NCBI GenBank assembly: GCA_949825065.1
Contig: OX463852.1
Location: 15,960,189-16,024,188, forward strand
Origin: Odontocerum albicorne
Lineage: Eukaryota; Arthropoda; Insecta; Trichoptera; Odontoceridae
DNA length: 64,000 bases
Reading direction: 5' to 3'
A model generated the notes under the pieces. That model saw only the letters and a program-made list of their open reading frames with translations. It made no database searches and had not been told where the DNA came from. The translations under genes were made by a program, and so were the position numbers. Positions 1-9,559 of this stretch are shown in pieces. Each line of letters starts with the position of its first letter. Position 1 is the first letter of the stretch.

Positions 1-242
1 ATGGTCTTTGCAAATATTGGGTAATATTTTGCATTAAATTCTTAAGCGAAATTGCACCATATGCTGGAAGATGGCAGTTTTCAATATTCTCAGATATTTC
101 TTGTATCGAACACTAATCATTGTCAATCAAAGTCTTGATTTGGTCGTCATCAGTGATGATCAGCTATACACTGTAAAAATACATATTTTTTTGGTTTGTG
201 TCATACGTTTTCCTTTGTGGTATTAAAAAAGTATGGAGCACC

Positions 243-330
243 GAAAAATAACGTGTTTTGTTCCATTTTCGAAAGAAATTTTCGAATGTTCCATTTTCGA
301 AAAAAATAACGTGTTTTGTTCCATTTTTTT
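243..330. repeat. Two-copy direct repeat, about 58-bp spacing
   Basis: The string AATAACGTGTTTTGTTCCAT occurs twice, near 248 and near 306, separated by a stretch that itself carries a further TTCCATTTTCGAAA. It reads as a local duplication next to a SINE-3 head. No coding potential is seen. Confidence 0.7.
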
Positions 331-359
331 TAAAGAATAGATATGACCGAAGGTATCCT

Positions 360-481
360 TATGCCATCGAACACTAGGTGGAAAAATTGCCTGTGTCGTT
401 CGAGGAGAGTAGCACAGCGCGGAGTTCGAACCGACGACCTTCCGCACGGAAGTCCAGTGCGTTACCGTGCGACCATGCACC
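360..481 (-). mobile_element. SINE-3 head (tRNA-like, Pol III boxes)
   Basis: On the minus strand the segment has an A-box-like stretch (TGGTCGCACGGTAACGC, from about 475 down to 459) and a B-box-like GGTTCGAACTCC (near 421-433). The T-arm and acceptor stem do not pair well, so a functional tRNA gene is unlikely. A relative lies at 16455-16580 on the plus strand; the two share ACGGTAACGC followed by CTGGACT and a downstream GCACTGTGCTA-like block. I infer a tRNA-derived SINE family. Confidence 0.55.
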
Positions 482-579
482 TCTTAAATGTGTAATACAA
501 TCGGTACATACATAACATAATCATATTATATTATACTTTCTTCACCGTGATTTTTAATTAACTAGAAAAGAATTTTAAC

Positions 580-745
580 AAGCGTCGAGTAAAAATCATA
601 CTGGAACCCTTTATTAAAAATCTGCGTATCAAAGGGAATCTAACTCGAACCCGCAACACTTGGGCTAGAAAACTATCGTCTTTTTTTATTACTAGGCAAT
701 CCACCTTAACTAGGATGATTTGTGTCATAAAATTCAAGTCATTAT
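580..745 (-). mobile_element. SINE-1/2 type head, degraded
   Basis: Read on the minus strand it has TTGCCTAGTAATAA, a damaged form of the TGGCCTAGTTGGTAA A-box found in other copies, then GCGGGTTCGAGTTAGATTCC, a B box with a small insertion, and a GATAC block. It matches the heads at 35662 and 48760. The tail is not clear, so the subfamily is uncertain. Confidence 0.55.
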
Positions 746-879
746 GCAATCATATGAGTCAATATAATAAAACTATATTTTTTTAAATAATTACAATTCT
801 AGACTATTTCAAGTTTTAGTTGATTACCATTATAAAATTTAACAATCGATATAGAAGTGAAAATGTTCCACGAACAAAG

Positions 880-1330
880 AAGAAACGCAACATTCATTTA
901 AGGCGGCAAAGAGACGGCCTTTAGTAAATCAAATTTGTCTCGCAAAGGACAACTGACAAATACATGATATATAGTTTCATCATCCAGACCACACTCGCAG
1001 CTGTGACTCCACAATACCCATTCTGTAAGGGTGACTAGCCACCACGCAGTGGTCCATCCACAAACGACACATGACAGAAACTTCCACCTTTCTCATTATT
1101 TTTATATTAAACCATGATTTTAAAGGGATAGTTTGTAGGATTGATTTATATCTAGAGCCCTTATATACACCAGTCTTATTCCAATCCAACGCCCATCAGT
1201 GCCAAGTATTCTTTCTAATTTTATTTGAAAGGTCAGTTACTGGCTGTGAAAAATCAGATAGGGGACAACCGACAGAACATGTTTCCCTTGCCAAGGAATC
1301 AAATACATTCATTACCAGTAACTAGCGTCT
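880..1330 (-). pseudogene. Non-LTR retrotransposon relic, RNase-H/C-terminal region
   Basis: The minus-strand frame through 980-1189 reads like the region after the reverse transcriptase in jockey/I-type LINEs. It has a W-N-K-T-G-V-Y-K-G start, then MCRLWMDHC and ASHPYRMGIV, which resembles the CRLRxxHxxxxxHLxRxGI block before the Cys-rich C-terminus. Following sequence (880-980) still suggests the FxCPLRDKFDLL-like block but frames shift and stops occur. It is a dead fragment with no upstream reverse transcriptase. The clade assignment is inference; a tBLASTx search against LINE proteins would decide it. Confidence 0.5.
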
Positions 1331-1357
1331 AATCATTGTCATTTATTTTTATCAAAT

Positions 1358-1405
1358 TTGAAGAGTCTGCTCTATAAACAGAGCTATATAAATTGACATT
1401 TTATC
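1358..1405 (+). repeat. LINE-B 3'-end stem-loop remnant
   Basis: AGAGTCTGCTCTATAAAC followed by TATATAAATTG matches the terminal stem-loop region of the LINE-B copies at 37678, 51240 and 52790. Only the terminal block is recognisable here. Confidence 0.45.
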
Positions 1406-1555
1406 ATAAACTGTATTTGAGACAATTTTTATATATTATACAATGATTTTTTTTTTAATTAACTAAGTGCTATTATTTTTTCTATAAGATCATGTTTTGC
1501 ACGAAATTCCGACTTGACAAGTGTCGTCACACATGAGTTAACTTTCTCAAGAATA

Positions 1556-1765
1556 TCAATTCACCTTAATATCATCCGTCGTTGATGGTACGCTCGATAT
1601 CAATTTGAATAACTTGTCCAATGCTGTATCATCGTCGATGTAAATTGTCCGATTCGAACGTTCTTCATCTAGTTTATCGATTCGATTCCGGATGTATTCC
1701 GAGCTACTTACACGTTCATACTTTAATTTGTATAAAGCGTTTCTTATCCTTGAATCCTTCAGCAT
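1556..1765 (-). CDS. Candidate short ORF or 5' exon, unknown protein (69 aa)
   Basis: The frame opens with ATG at 1765-1763 and ends in TGA at 1556. The product is hydrophilic and charged (many K, R, D, E and S), with an RIRNALYKLKYERVSSSEYI segment and an acidic IYIDDD patch. This is unlike the Phe/Ile/Leu-rich chance frames elsewhere in this AT-rich window. Near its end AAG is followed by GTGAAT, a fair splice-donor match, so it could be an exon whose coding ends at about 1565. No signal peptide or membrane segment is seen. I do not recognise the family. A chance ORF remains possible because the start is not supported by other signals. Confidence 0.3.
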   Translation of the reverse strand: MLKDSRIRNALYKLKYERVSSSEYIRNRIDKLDEERSNRTIYIDDDTALDKLFKLISSVPSTTDDIKVN

Positions 1766-1799
1766 TAGAAGAGTCTACTTAACATATAATTATATACAT

Positions 1800-2985
1800 A
1801 TTATGCGTATACATATAGAAATTGCTAACAGGAAAAATAGCAAACCCTTTGATGATTGGTAAAACATTATTTGTTTACTGTACAGAACAATTATTTACGT
1901 CATCATGAATAAAGATTGATTTCGGTGCTGTATTCACCGAGCATCACCATTCGCACACGGAATGACTTTGCAAAATAAATTACTCAATATTGATTTCTTC
2001 TTTATCTCGGTGGATACATTGAAAATTAATCTTAATAAACTTTAAATGTATAACTGACCCACTTCACAGGTAAGCTTGAGTAATATTGTTCCTGTTGTCA
2101 TTATATTAAGTTTAAACTTTAAATTATTAGTTTTTTTATTTAATTTGATTAAACATGTATTAAATGTAAATTAAATTTTAAAATGTCAACTGCTATTTGG
2201 GTAGCATTTTTTTAGATGATGGAAAAGTAACGAGGAATATTGAATGACTTGTAGCGATTGGAATCAGCGTGTGTGCATATTCAAAGAAAACACAGCCCAC
2301 CTGCAACTATTTTGAGGTATTTAAATAAATATGACAAATTATTATTTTTTAAAGCGTTACACCAGTGAAAAACACGTTTTACTTACTTGATATTTTTGCA
2401 CACAAGTTTGAGGCTGGCTTATTCGATATATGTACTGTAATATGCCAAAAATGAGTTTTCTACGTAGAATCTTTCAAATATATACGAGTATCATATGTTC
2501 GTTTGAATATTCAATATCATAGAGAAACTTGGCAATTCCATCTTTAATTTTATATGTAACCCATTCCACGTTCAGACGCCTCGATTAACTCTCATGTCAG
2601 AGGTAAATACAATACACAATTGAATTTATTTTCGTAGCAAATCGTTTTCTGGTAAATGATTATCGATCCTTCTTTTCCCGCCAAAATTCAAATTTTAATA
2701 ATTCACGACTCTCTCGTAGTATAGCATTACACCCGTCGTGAATAAACAAGCCATAAAAATATTCCATTAGATCTGATCATGTGCATAAATAAGGTGAAAT
2801 CACGAATCATTTTTATTTTTAACTGTTTACTATAACTTGTTATGCACAAAATAAATAATTTGCCAAACAGACTAGTAATTGTAGCGCATTTTATTAACAT
2901 CAATTAGTGGTATGTCGAGAGTATGTGAGATTTAGTTTAGGTCCCTATAAAAATGTACTCATTTGTCAAATATTTTATTTTTAAA
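1800..2985. other. Non-coding AT-rich stretch with one E2F-like site
   Basis: No gene or transposon is recognised. The only notable point is TTTCCCGCCAAA at 2674-2685, whose complement TTTGGCGGGAAA is an ideal E2F/DP-type site and recurs exactly at 16016-16027. Confidence 0.4.
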
Positions 2986-3073
2986 CATTTGACAGTCAAA
3001 CTTAAAACATATGACAGTCAAACTTAAAACATATGACAGTCAAACTTAAAACGTGTGACAGTTAATCTTAATA
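2986..3073. repeat. Tandem repeat, 22 bp x 4
   Basis: Four head-to-tail copies of CATATGACAGTCAAACTTAAAA start at 2986, 3008, 3030 and 3052. Copies 2 and 3 are identical; the first and last have substitutions. Confidence 0.9.
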
Positions 3074-3177
3074 TGGATATTAACAACATATACGTATTAC
3101 TAATAATTCAAGTAATTTATTAATTAATTATAATGTAGGGTATTTTATCGAACATTTAAAATAGTAGCAATAAAATT

Positions 3178-3206
3178 AATTCTAATTAGATATTCTAATT
3201 AGAATT
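3178..3206. repeat. Perfect short hairpin (13-bp arms, 3-bp loop)
   Basis: AATTCTAATTAGA, then TAT, then TCTAATTAGAATT. The arms are perfect. It lies about 145 bp from the left end of the rearranged element at 3351. Confidence 0.8.
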
Positions 3207-3350
3207 TTAAGTGCGCATGAATACTCAATCAACGTGTTACAAAACGTATGAACATTAAAATGACTTGCCTATAAACATTAAAAAATACAAAAAGGAGTAC
3301 GTACATGCATACTACCTACCATACACATAAGCTTGTGACAGACCATGGCT

Positions 3351-4342
3351 CAGGAGGCCCAAAATTAATCAGGAAAAATAAAACCTAAAATATATCAAAA
3401 TTTCAATATTTTTTTAGAAGTCTTGGAAAGTTTGAGAGGGACAAAATCAACGAGAACATAAAAAAATCCAACTCGAATCACACCGTGGCGCTGGATTTAT
3501 GATTCAAATAAACAAAAACGCTCTCTGAGAGATCTTTTAAAAGTCACAATTCTTGAATATAAATTTTATTTAGTTTTGAAAATTACATCCTTTAAATAAT
3601 TGCCATTTTGCTCTTCACACTGACGTGCTCTTTCTAAGGCGTGAACCATCACCTGTCGTAATGTTTCTTGGCTTATTTCTTCAATTTCTTCACGGATTTT
3701 TTTAAGGTATTTTGGGTTTCAATTGCTGAATGGTTCGAGGATTGTTACGGTATACTCTTCAAATACCACCATAGAAAGAAGTCTGGAGCAGTTAACTCAG
3801 GTGAGCGTGACGGCCACTTGATTTCAGAGTTTCGCGAAATTATCTTTCTTCCAAAAATTTGTCTTAAGAGTTCAATTGTTGGGCGAGCTGTATGAGCAGT
3901 AGCACCATCTCGCTGCCACCATACCTCTGGTGTTTCCTCGACTGCAGGACGCACGAAATTCTCTAGCATTTCTCGATACCTTTCGCCATTGACAGATAGG
4001 GGGTTTTCTACCTCATCTTCAAATAAATAAGGTCCAAGAACTCTTTAGCAGTTACACCACACCAAACCGTTACTTTTAATGGGTGCAGACTACGTTGGTG
4101 GACTATTCTTGGATTTTCTGTCCCCCAAAATCGCATATTTTGTTTGTTAACAAATCCGTTTAGGTGGAAGTGGGTCTCGTCGCTCAAAATGGCAGTTATT
4201 TATAGGATGTAATTTACAAAACTAAAAAAAAATTATTTTCAAGAATTGTGTTTTCTGTTTATAAAATAATAAATGTGAATTATTAAGAAATAAAAATGTT
4301 ATTTCTTTTTAAAATGGTAGAGTGACTTTTGGGCTCCCCTGC
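3351..4342 (-). mobile_element. Rearranged Tc/mariner-type element
   Basis: The left end CAGGAGGCCCAAAA (3351-3364) and the complement of the right end, CAGGGGAGCCCAAAA (4328-4342), are similar terminal repeats with one indel. Between them lies the C-terminal half of a transposase on the minus strand. A second, internal inverted repeat pairs about 3545-3609 with about 4184-4250: both carry ACAATTCTTGAA, TTACATCCT and GCCATTTTG in the same order on opposite strands. The left copy encodes the natural transposase C-terminus, so the right copy seems to be an inverted duplicate replacing the normal 5' half. No convincing target duplication is visible. Confidence 0.6.
3566..4199 (-). pseudogene. 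Tc/mariner superfamily transposase, N-terminally truncated and frameshifted
   Basis: A DDE transposase cuts and pastes its own element. Here the minus strand begins at ILSDETHFHLNGF (first catalytic Asp, codons near 4176-4181), continues through RFWGTENPRIVHQ and VTVWCGV, then WWQRDGATAHTARP (second Asp) and a SPELTAPDFFLWWYLKS block that carries the third acidic position. After a frameshift near 3740 the C-terminus continues to QNGNYLKDVIFKTK and a stop at 3566-3568. The DNA-binding N-terminal half is missing. Several frame breaks separate the blocks, so it is inactive. It belongs with insect transposases often annotated as mariner/Tc3-like; the exact family is uncertain. Confidence 0.75.
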
Positions 4343-4794
4343 ATTTTATGACAATTCATATAAACCGATGAAAAGTTAGGTCTTTAATGCAATTTTTACG
4401 TCAAGTTATAAATATACCTAGACGGTCCTGTAGCAATTAGAGCCAAACCATATGTCGAACCTGTAAGATCCCTTTTTTATAGTAGGGTTATTTATTATCT
4501 ATAAAATAAACTTTGTGGTTAAAAAATGTTTTACTTACTAGTTGAAAGCTGGGCACTGACATGAATCACTATTTTCGAAGTTTAAAGCTTAAAAGTTTTC
4601 AAACTTTTAAAAGAGTTAAGTAATATTTAAGATGTCTCATTAACCATAATTTTTCATAATTCGCTAACCATTTAATCGATAAAATCATTTCTTCGATATC
4701 GATCGTGGCTGATGGACTACTCTTCGCTCATAATTTAAAACAGTTAACATTCATTTATTTTTTTCCGTTCCTTTTAGTAACCAATGGTTCTCTC

Positions 4795-5105
4795 AGGGGT
4801 TCGAATTCTGTGGCCTAGTTGGTAACACGCTTGACTTTTACCCGGGGGTTATATTTTCGATTCCTGATGTGATAGTTATCTTCAAGTTTTAAAGTTCATC
4901 TGGTAACATTAATCACATACGCTAGACATGCGCTAGTATTGTTGCTTCTTTACGTGCGGGATAGTATTGACAATACATTAAATGACGAACTGCAAGTTAT
5001 GTGCTTACTGAAATGGTTCTGTGCAAGACGGTTCGATGAATGTGCCCCAAGACATTGTCTCTCGGCTACGCTCTTCAATATTTTTTCATCATGAATTCTA
5101 ATAAA
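4795..5105 (+). mobile_element. SINE-2, near full length
   Basis: The head is GTGGCCTAGTTGGTAACACG (A box) with ATTTTCGATTCCTGATG as B-box region. The body has TCTGGTAACATTAATCAC, CTAGACATGCGCTAG and AATGACGAACT. The tail has CATTGTCTCTCGGCTACGCTCTTCAA and ends near TTTTTTCATCATGAATTC. The same order of blocks recurs at 28700, 46683 and 56890. Confidence 0.75.
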
Positions 5106-5394
5106 TTGAAGGGGACCATACTACTAAGCAAATAAATAGGCGCTTACGTTTCAATGTATTGTTTCATCTGCCAAATAATGTTAACTTCAGATCACTCTTG
5201 AATCCCTCAAAATCATCAGTCTACGAGTATGTTATATGGTATACGAGTAGAAATGATTGGAAATTAGTACCTTTTATTATTATTAACAATAAAAAAACAT
5301 TTCATTCTTAAAACCTTATCTTGAAGTCCTATTTATTCATAATTTTTTAAGACTTATTGACCAAAATATTTGTATTAAACTTATATTTACATAC

Positions 5395-5890
5395 CATCAC
5401 ACAATTTCCCTCTCGGGATAGGCAGATAGGATAGAATGCCAGATTAATATATCCTTCACCTCTTCTAAATCCATGCAATTTCTACGATTTCTCTAACTTT
5501 TTATGTTTTCTTCTTTAAAAATATCACTAATTTGATCCAACCATACTTTCATATGTCTTCCTTTAGAACACCTTTCACTCACATAGAACACTTTTCACTC
5601 ACACTATATATTTATTTTGTTAGTCTTTCTTCATTCATTTTACATGCCCAAATCATCTAAGGGAGCTCTTATTGATCTTACTTAATACACCAGCTTTATG
5701 TTTACATTAATCCCTAATCACTTCATTCCGCATTCTGTTATATATTACCACCATGTATTGTTTTCAGTGCACGCATTTCTACAGCATTCATTTGACACAT
5801 TTTAGTCTTTTTCACGTCCATGTTTCACTCACATACATTAAAGTTAGTACTAAAATATTATTGTGGACTATCATCATAGCATATTATAAT
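5395..5890 (-). pseudogene. LINE-C C-terminal fragment and 3' end
   Basis: On the minus strand, degraded frames show LRWFGHVKMNEERLTK, then KVWLDQISDIFKEENIKS, then WHSILSAYPERE, followed by a 3' stretch near TGTGTGATGGTATGTA. This is the C-terminal tail of a non-LTR retrotransposon polyprotein, after the reverse transcriptase, of the type LRWFGHVxRM ... GRPRKxWxDQ. Stops and frameshifts break it. Related pieces lie at 8700, 18590, 30590 and 62100. Confidence 0.65.
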
Positions 5891-6800
5891 ACTGCCAGAT
5901 TCGAGTGTAAATGTTTAAGTACTTCGTTTTGACTTCGTTTTCTATCACTATACGCCGTTTGATATTCTTCTTAACTCTTCCATCATCAGAAAATACCACC
6001 CAAATACGTCTAATATTTCATTTAATAAGTTATATTAACATAAAATGCTTATCACGAAAATCTGTATTATGTTATACAATCTTTCTAATATTTTCTGTTA
6101 GACAAACATAATAATGTTTATGCACGACCATACTTTTTTGGAAAATGCTGTATTTTTTGGAAATTGCATAGGCAATCTATTTGAAGTACCGAGTCCCCAT
6201 CTGAGAACGACAGAAAGTTTAACGCCAGTTGCCACTATCAAGTTTCTTACTTAATATTTATTTCTTACCTTTCCAGAATATATGGAACCAACCCATAAAG
6301 TTTAGTACTCTGCTACCCAGAACTTGTGTAGTTTGTAGGCATCTATTTGGGTAGGTGGATTATATCGGGGTTTAATTGGGAATTCATTCCGTAAATTGGG
6401 TTTCTACCTTTGGACAGCACTAATTGGGACTTAACCTACTTTAAATGATTGCCGACACAAAGTTATTTGTGTAGGCAAAATAAGGAAACGCGCACACTTA
6501 AACAAGTATACGTCACTGAGGGTAACAAATGAGGATTAACTTGGAACATCTTGCCTGTTTCGATCCGTGGTTTGAGCGCAACACAAATCTGGGATGATCA
6601 GTCTGTATATGTCTCTTCCTTTAATTAATCTGACCGGCTATTTTTTAATTTATCTAAATTGTTGAATTTTATTTATTGTGATCGTTTGATTTAAATCTTA
6701 CATTTGTATTTAAATATGTGAGGTTACGTGTATAAAGAAAAAATAAAGGGTCTTTGAAAATATATTAAAAATGCCAATATTTACATAAAATGCAAATATA
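5891..6800. other. No recognised feature
   Basis: AT-rich sequence between a LINE-C relic and the intact mariner. I see no ORF with protein-like composition, no clear repeat and no RNA gene. Confidence 0.5.
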
Positions 6801-6831
6801 TTAGGTCCTTACATATGAAATTGGCGTTTTG
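6801..6831 (+). repeat. Mariner left TIR (31 bp)
   Basis: It starts TTAGGTCCTTACATATGAAA and ends GGCGTTTTG; it pairs with 8056-8086. This end lies downstream of the transposase stop codon. Confidence 0.95.
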
Positions 6832-6877
6832 TTTGGGAGGAACATAAAGTTGATTTTTTTTAATATAATATATTTAT

Positions 6878-7897
6878 TTAATCAAAGTATGTACCATTGC
6901 TATCTATGCACTTTTGCCATCTCATAGGTAGTTCATCGATCCCTTTACTAAAAAAACCATTCGAACAGGAATCAATAAAATCTTTGAAGTCGGTTTCGAC
7001 TGCCCCATCGGAGTTGAATTTTTTCCCTTGCAAGAAGTTATCCAAATTTCGAAAAAAATAGTAATCTGTTGGGGCAAGGTCCGGAGAGTACGGTGGATGT
7101 CTTAGACATTCCAATTGAAGCTCTTCTAATTTGGTAGCCGTCTGTTGTGCAGTGTGTGGTCTAGCGTTATCATGAAGCAGCAGTGGCCTAGAGCGATTAA
7201 CCAGCCTCGGTTGTTTAGCAGCTAGCTTTTCCATCATGGTTTGCAGTTGCTGACAATAGACATCTGCCGTAATCGTCTGGCCAGATTTAAGAAAGCTGTA
7301 GTGAACGACACCAGCACTAGTCCACCAAACGCTCACAAGTAACTTTTTTGGAGTCAATTTTCGCTTGGGGCATGGTTTGGCTGGTTCGGCAGGGTTCAGC
7401 CATTGCGATGAGCGCTTCCGATTATCATACAGGATCCACTTTTCATCACAGGTAATGATTCGATTCAAAATCCCTTCATTATTGTGCCGGTTGAGTAATG
7501 CAACGCAGCAGTCAACGCGCGTTTGTTGATTTGCTTCACTCAATTCGTGAGGTACCCACCTTTCAAGCTTTTTCACCTTCCCAATTTGCTTCAAGTGTAT
7601 TAAAACAGTTTTATCACTAACACCGCAGCCTGCAGCTAACTCGGACGTGGTTTGCGATGGATCCGCTTCCACAATAGCCTTCAATTCTTCATTATCAACT
7701 TTGGTCTCCGGCCGTCCACCGGGCTTGTTCTGCAGATCGAAATTTCCAGAACGAAAACGTTTGAACCAAAAACGCACTGTGTTTTCTTTTGCGGCACCGT
7801 CGCCATACACATCATTAATCCTTCGAGCCGTTTCTGCAGCACTGGTGCCACGGTGGAACTCGTACTCGTAAATAACGCAATATTTCAAGTTTTCCAT
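6878..7897 (-). CDS. Mariner transposase (DD34D), 339 aa, intact
   Basis: It catalyses excision and TA-targeted integration of its own element in the nucleus. The ATG at 7897 is chosen because the seven codons before it open only with TTG, and it has A at -3. Residues 1-110 form the helix-turn-helix TIR-binding region, with AAETARRIND and NTVRFWFKRFRSG and then GRPE. WVPHEL follows at about 114-119. The catalytic Asp residues are D151 (ITCDEKW), D243 (LLHDNARPH) and D278 (YSPDLAPTDYY), with 34 residues between the last two. The C-terminus RWQKCIDSNGTYFD is typical. There is no stop or frameshift, and length is normal for the family. WVPHEL, HDNARPH and the terminal block suggest the cecropia subfamily. 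One non-consensus feature is PTDYYFF where PTDYHFF-like is common. Confidence 0.93.
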   Translation of the reverse strand: MENLKYCVIYEYEFHRGTSAAETARRINDVYGDGAAKENTVRFWFKRFRSGNFDLQNKPGGRPETKVDNEELKAIVEADPSQTTSELAAGCGVSDKTVLIHLKQIGKVKKLERWVPHELSEANQQTRVDCCVALLNRHNNEGILNRIITCDEKWILYDNRKRSSQWLNPAEPAKPCPKRKLTPKKLLVSVWWTSAGVVHYSFLKSGQTITADVYCQQLQTMMEKLAAKQPRLVNRSRPLLLHDNARPHTAQQTATKLEELQLECLRHPPYSPDLAPTDYYFFRNLDNFLQGKKFNSDGAVETDFKDFIDSCSNGFFSKGIDELPMRWQKCIDSNGTYFD

Positions 7898-8055
7898 TTT
7901 GTAAACTGAGTGACGCAAAGAAAAAAAACAATTCAGGAAAAAACAAATGAATTATAATTTTCGAAACACAAATATTTGAGTAAATAGCTGTATAAATTTG
8001 AATTTGCAATTCCTAACCAAAGAGAAGATATTTGAGATCAAAGTTGCCAGTACGG

Positions 8056-8086
8056 CAAAACGCCAATTTCATATGTAAGGACCTTA
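8056..8086 (-). repeat. Mariner right TIR (31 bp)
   Basis: The reverse complement begins TAAGGTCCTTACATATGAAA, differing from the left TIR only at base 2. It lies upstream of the transposase start, with a 158-bp 5' untranslated leader (7898-8055) between them. Confidence 0.95.
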
Positions 8087-8699
8087 TATGTCAATGCATT
8101 CAAAAAGATTTTAGCTAAATGTAGCGTAATAAGTTGGACTTACAATAACTTTTGAAGTAAAAATGAGAAGGCAAAAAAGCAAGTTGTTCGGCAGTGTATA
8201 AAGGCTTTCATATTTTTTTAATATACTTCCACTCTCTGTTTTCAATCCTTTATTTCATCTGAGTTTTTTTTCATTTTTTGTATTTAGTGTGCGAGAATCT
8301 TTTGTTTTCTTTATGAAAGGTTAATTATTTCATATTATATCTTCTAATGGGAACTTCTATAATACATAAAATATTTTTTTATTAAATATACCTATATCTA
8401 CTTATAACACTCCGCTTACTTAAGTTCCTTTGTCTTAAGAACTTTATTAGGACATTTTTGGGCAATCTTTTACGTAACCAATATTAACCAATGTTATACG
8501 CATTAATAATCATATTTTTTTGGAACCCATACGTTTTCAATAAATACGCTTCAGTTTATATGATGCCTTATTTTCATCTAATTTGAAACGACATTGTGGT
8601 GAATTTAGTCCAAATTATTTATTTTTTCATTTACAAGTATTCTTATTTAAAAATTTCACTGTCTCACTGAAAATAAGCAGCACATCAGAAAATCCACAG
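8087..8699. other. No recognised feature
   Basis: AT-rich DNA with poly-T runs. No ORF, repeat or RNA gene could be supported. Confidence 0.5.
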
Positions 8700-9080
8700 A
8701 GTATATACATACTAACCATCACGCCGTTTCTTTAGCGAACTAGGTAGAAAGGACAGAGTACCAGACTTTCCTATCTCGACACATATATTTCGTCTCTTCC
8801 ACATATCTGCACCTTCTCAAACAGCTCCTACGATTTCATATTCTTCTTACATTTCCCTTTTTCATAATATCATTCACTTGATTCAACCACACTTTCCTTG
8901 ATCTTTATCTACCACGTATTTCACTCACATTTGAACTGTGTATTTATTTTGTTAGTTTTTCTTTATTCATTCGTTCCGCGTGCCCAAATCATCTCAGGGT
9001 GTTCTTCTTTATCTTACCTTATCACATTCATTCATAACCACTTCATTGCGTATTATATATTGTCAACTCAAGTATTCTCT
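8700..9080 (-). pseudogene. LINE-C C-terminal fragment
   Basis: It parallels the 5395-5890 relic: a minus-strand 3' end (complement of ACTAACCATCACGCCGTTTC), a damaged WxSLVLCPFYLV-like block, a KKNMKS-like segment, and further right a region equivalent to the VIRN-to-GHV part (the plus strand here reads GTTCCGCGTGCCCAAATCATC, as at 5640). Many stops; no reverse transcriptase core remains. Confidence 0.55.
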
Positions 9081-9471
9081 AAGTGCTTGCAAACATAAAA
9101 TACAAAATGATCAAATTCTCTTGAGAGTGAAATAAATTATTTCGGTTGCATCTAATTTCCTATTTATATGTTGTATCGCACGACGTCTTAATACGTGTTG
9201 TGCTATCTTCAGATTCGTTTACACAAAAAAAATTGCACTTTACATATCAATTTGACATCGCTGTTTGTTGCCGATCTCAAGTTCAGCAAAACCCTTATGA
9301 ATACTGATTTATTTTTTCATGCTAAATATCCTCAGTGAGATACACGGAAAAGTCTAGTTTACTGGGTACACGACAAATGAAAGGCAACAAACCCAGATCC
9401 ATTAAAATTGTATGTCCAAATTAAATTACCAGTTGTTTTTTCGCAAATTATGTATATTTCTTGTCATGTGT

Positions 9472-9510
9472 AATAAATAAATAAATAAAAAAAAAATAGA
9501 TAAAAATAAA
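9472..9510. repeat. AAAT-type microsatellite
   Basis: A run of AATA/AAAT units followed by poly-A, probably the simple tail of a decayed retroelement. Confidence 0.7.
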
Positions 9511-9559
9511 AACTGAACGCATAGTCACGATTCACCAGTCTCTTCGCTTTACAAACATA

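Larger units (their letters stand above)
6801..8086 (-). mobile_element. Complete mariner element, cecropia-like
   Basis: The element is 1286 bp. The left TIR (6801-6831, TTAGGTCCTTACATATGAAA onward) and the complement of the right TIR (8056-8086) match over 31 bp with one difference at position 2. TA dinucleotides flank both ends (6799-6800 and 8087-8088), as expected for a mariner target duplication. Size, TIR length and a single intronless transposase gene on the minus strand fit the family. Good TIR identity plus an unbroken ORF suggests recent insertion. Confidence 0.95.

Noticed and set aside
360..481. Functional tRNA gene (minus strand)
   Set aside because: A- and B-box words are present but the acceptor and T-arm stems do not pair, and a relative with a damaged B box lies at 16455. 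Better explained as a SINE head.
7647..7909. Plus-strand ORFs inside the mariner
   Set aside because: They are antisense shadows of the transposase gene.
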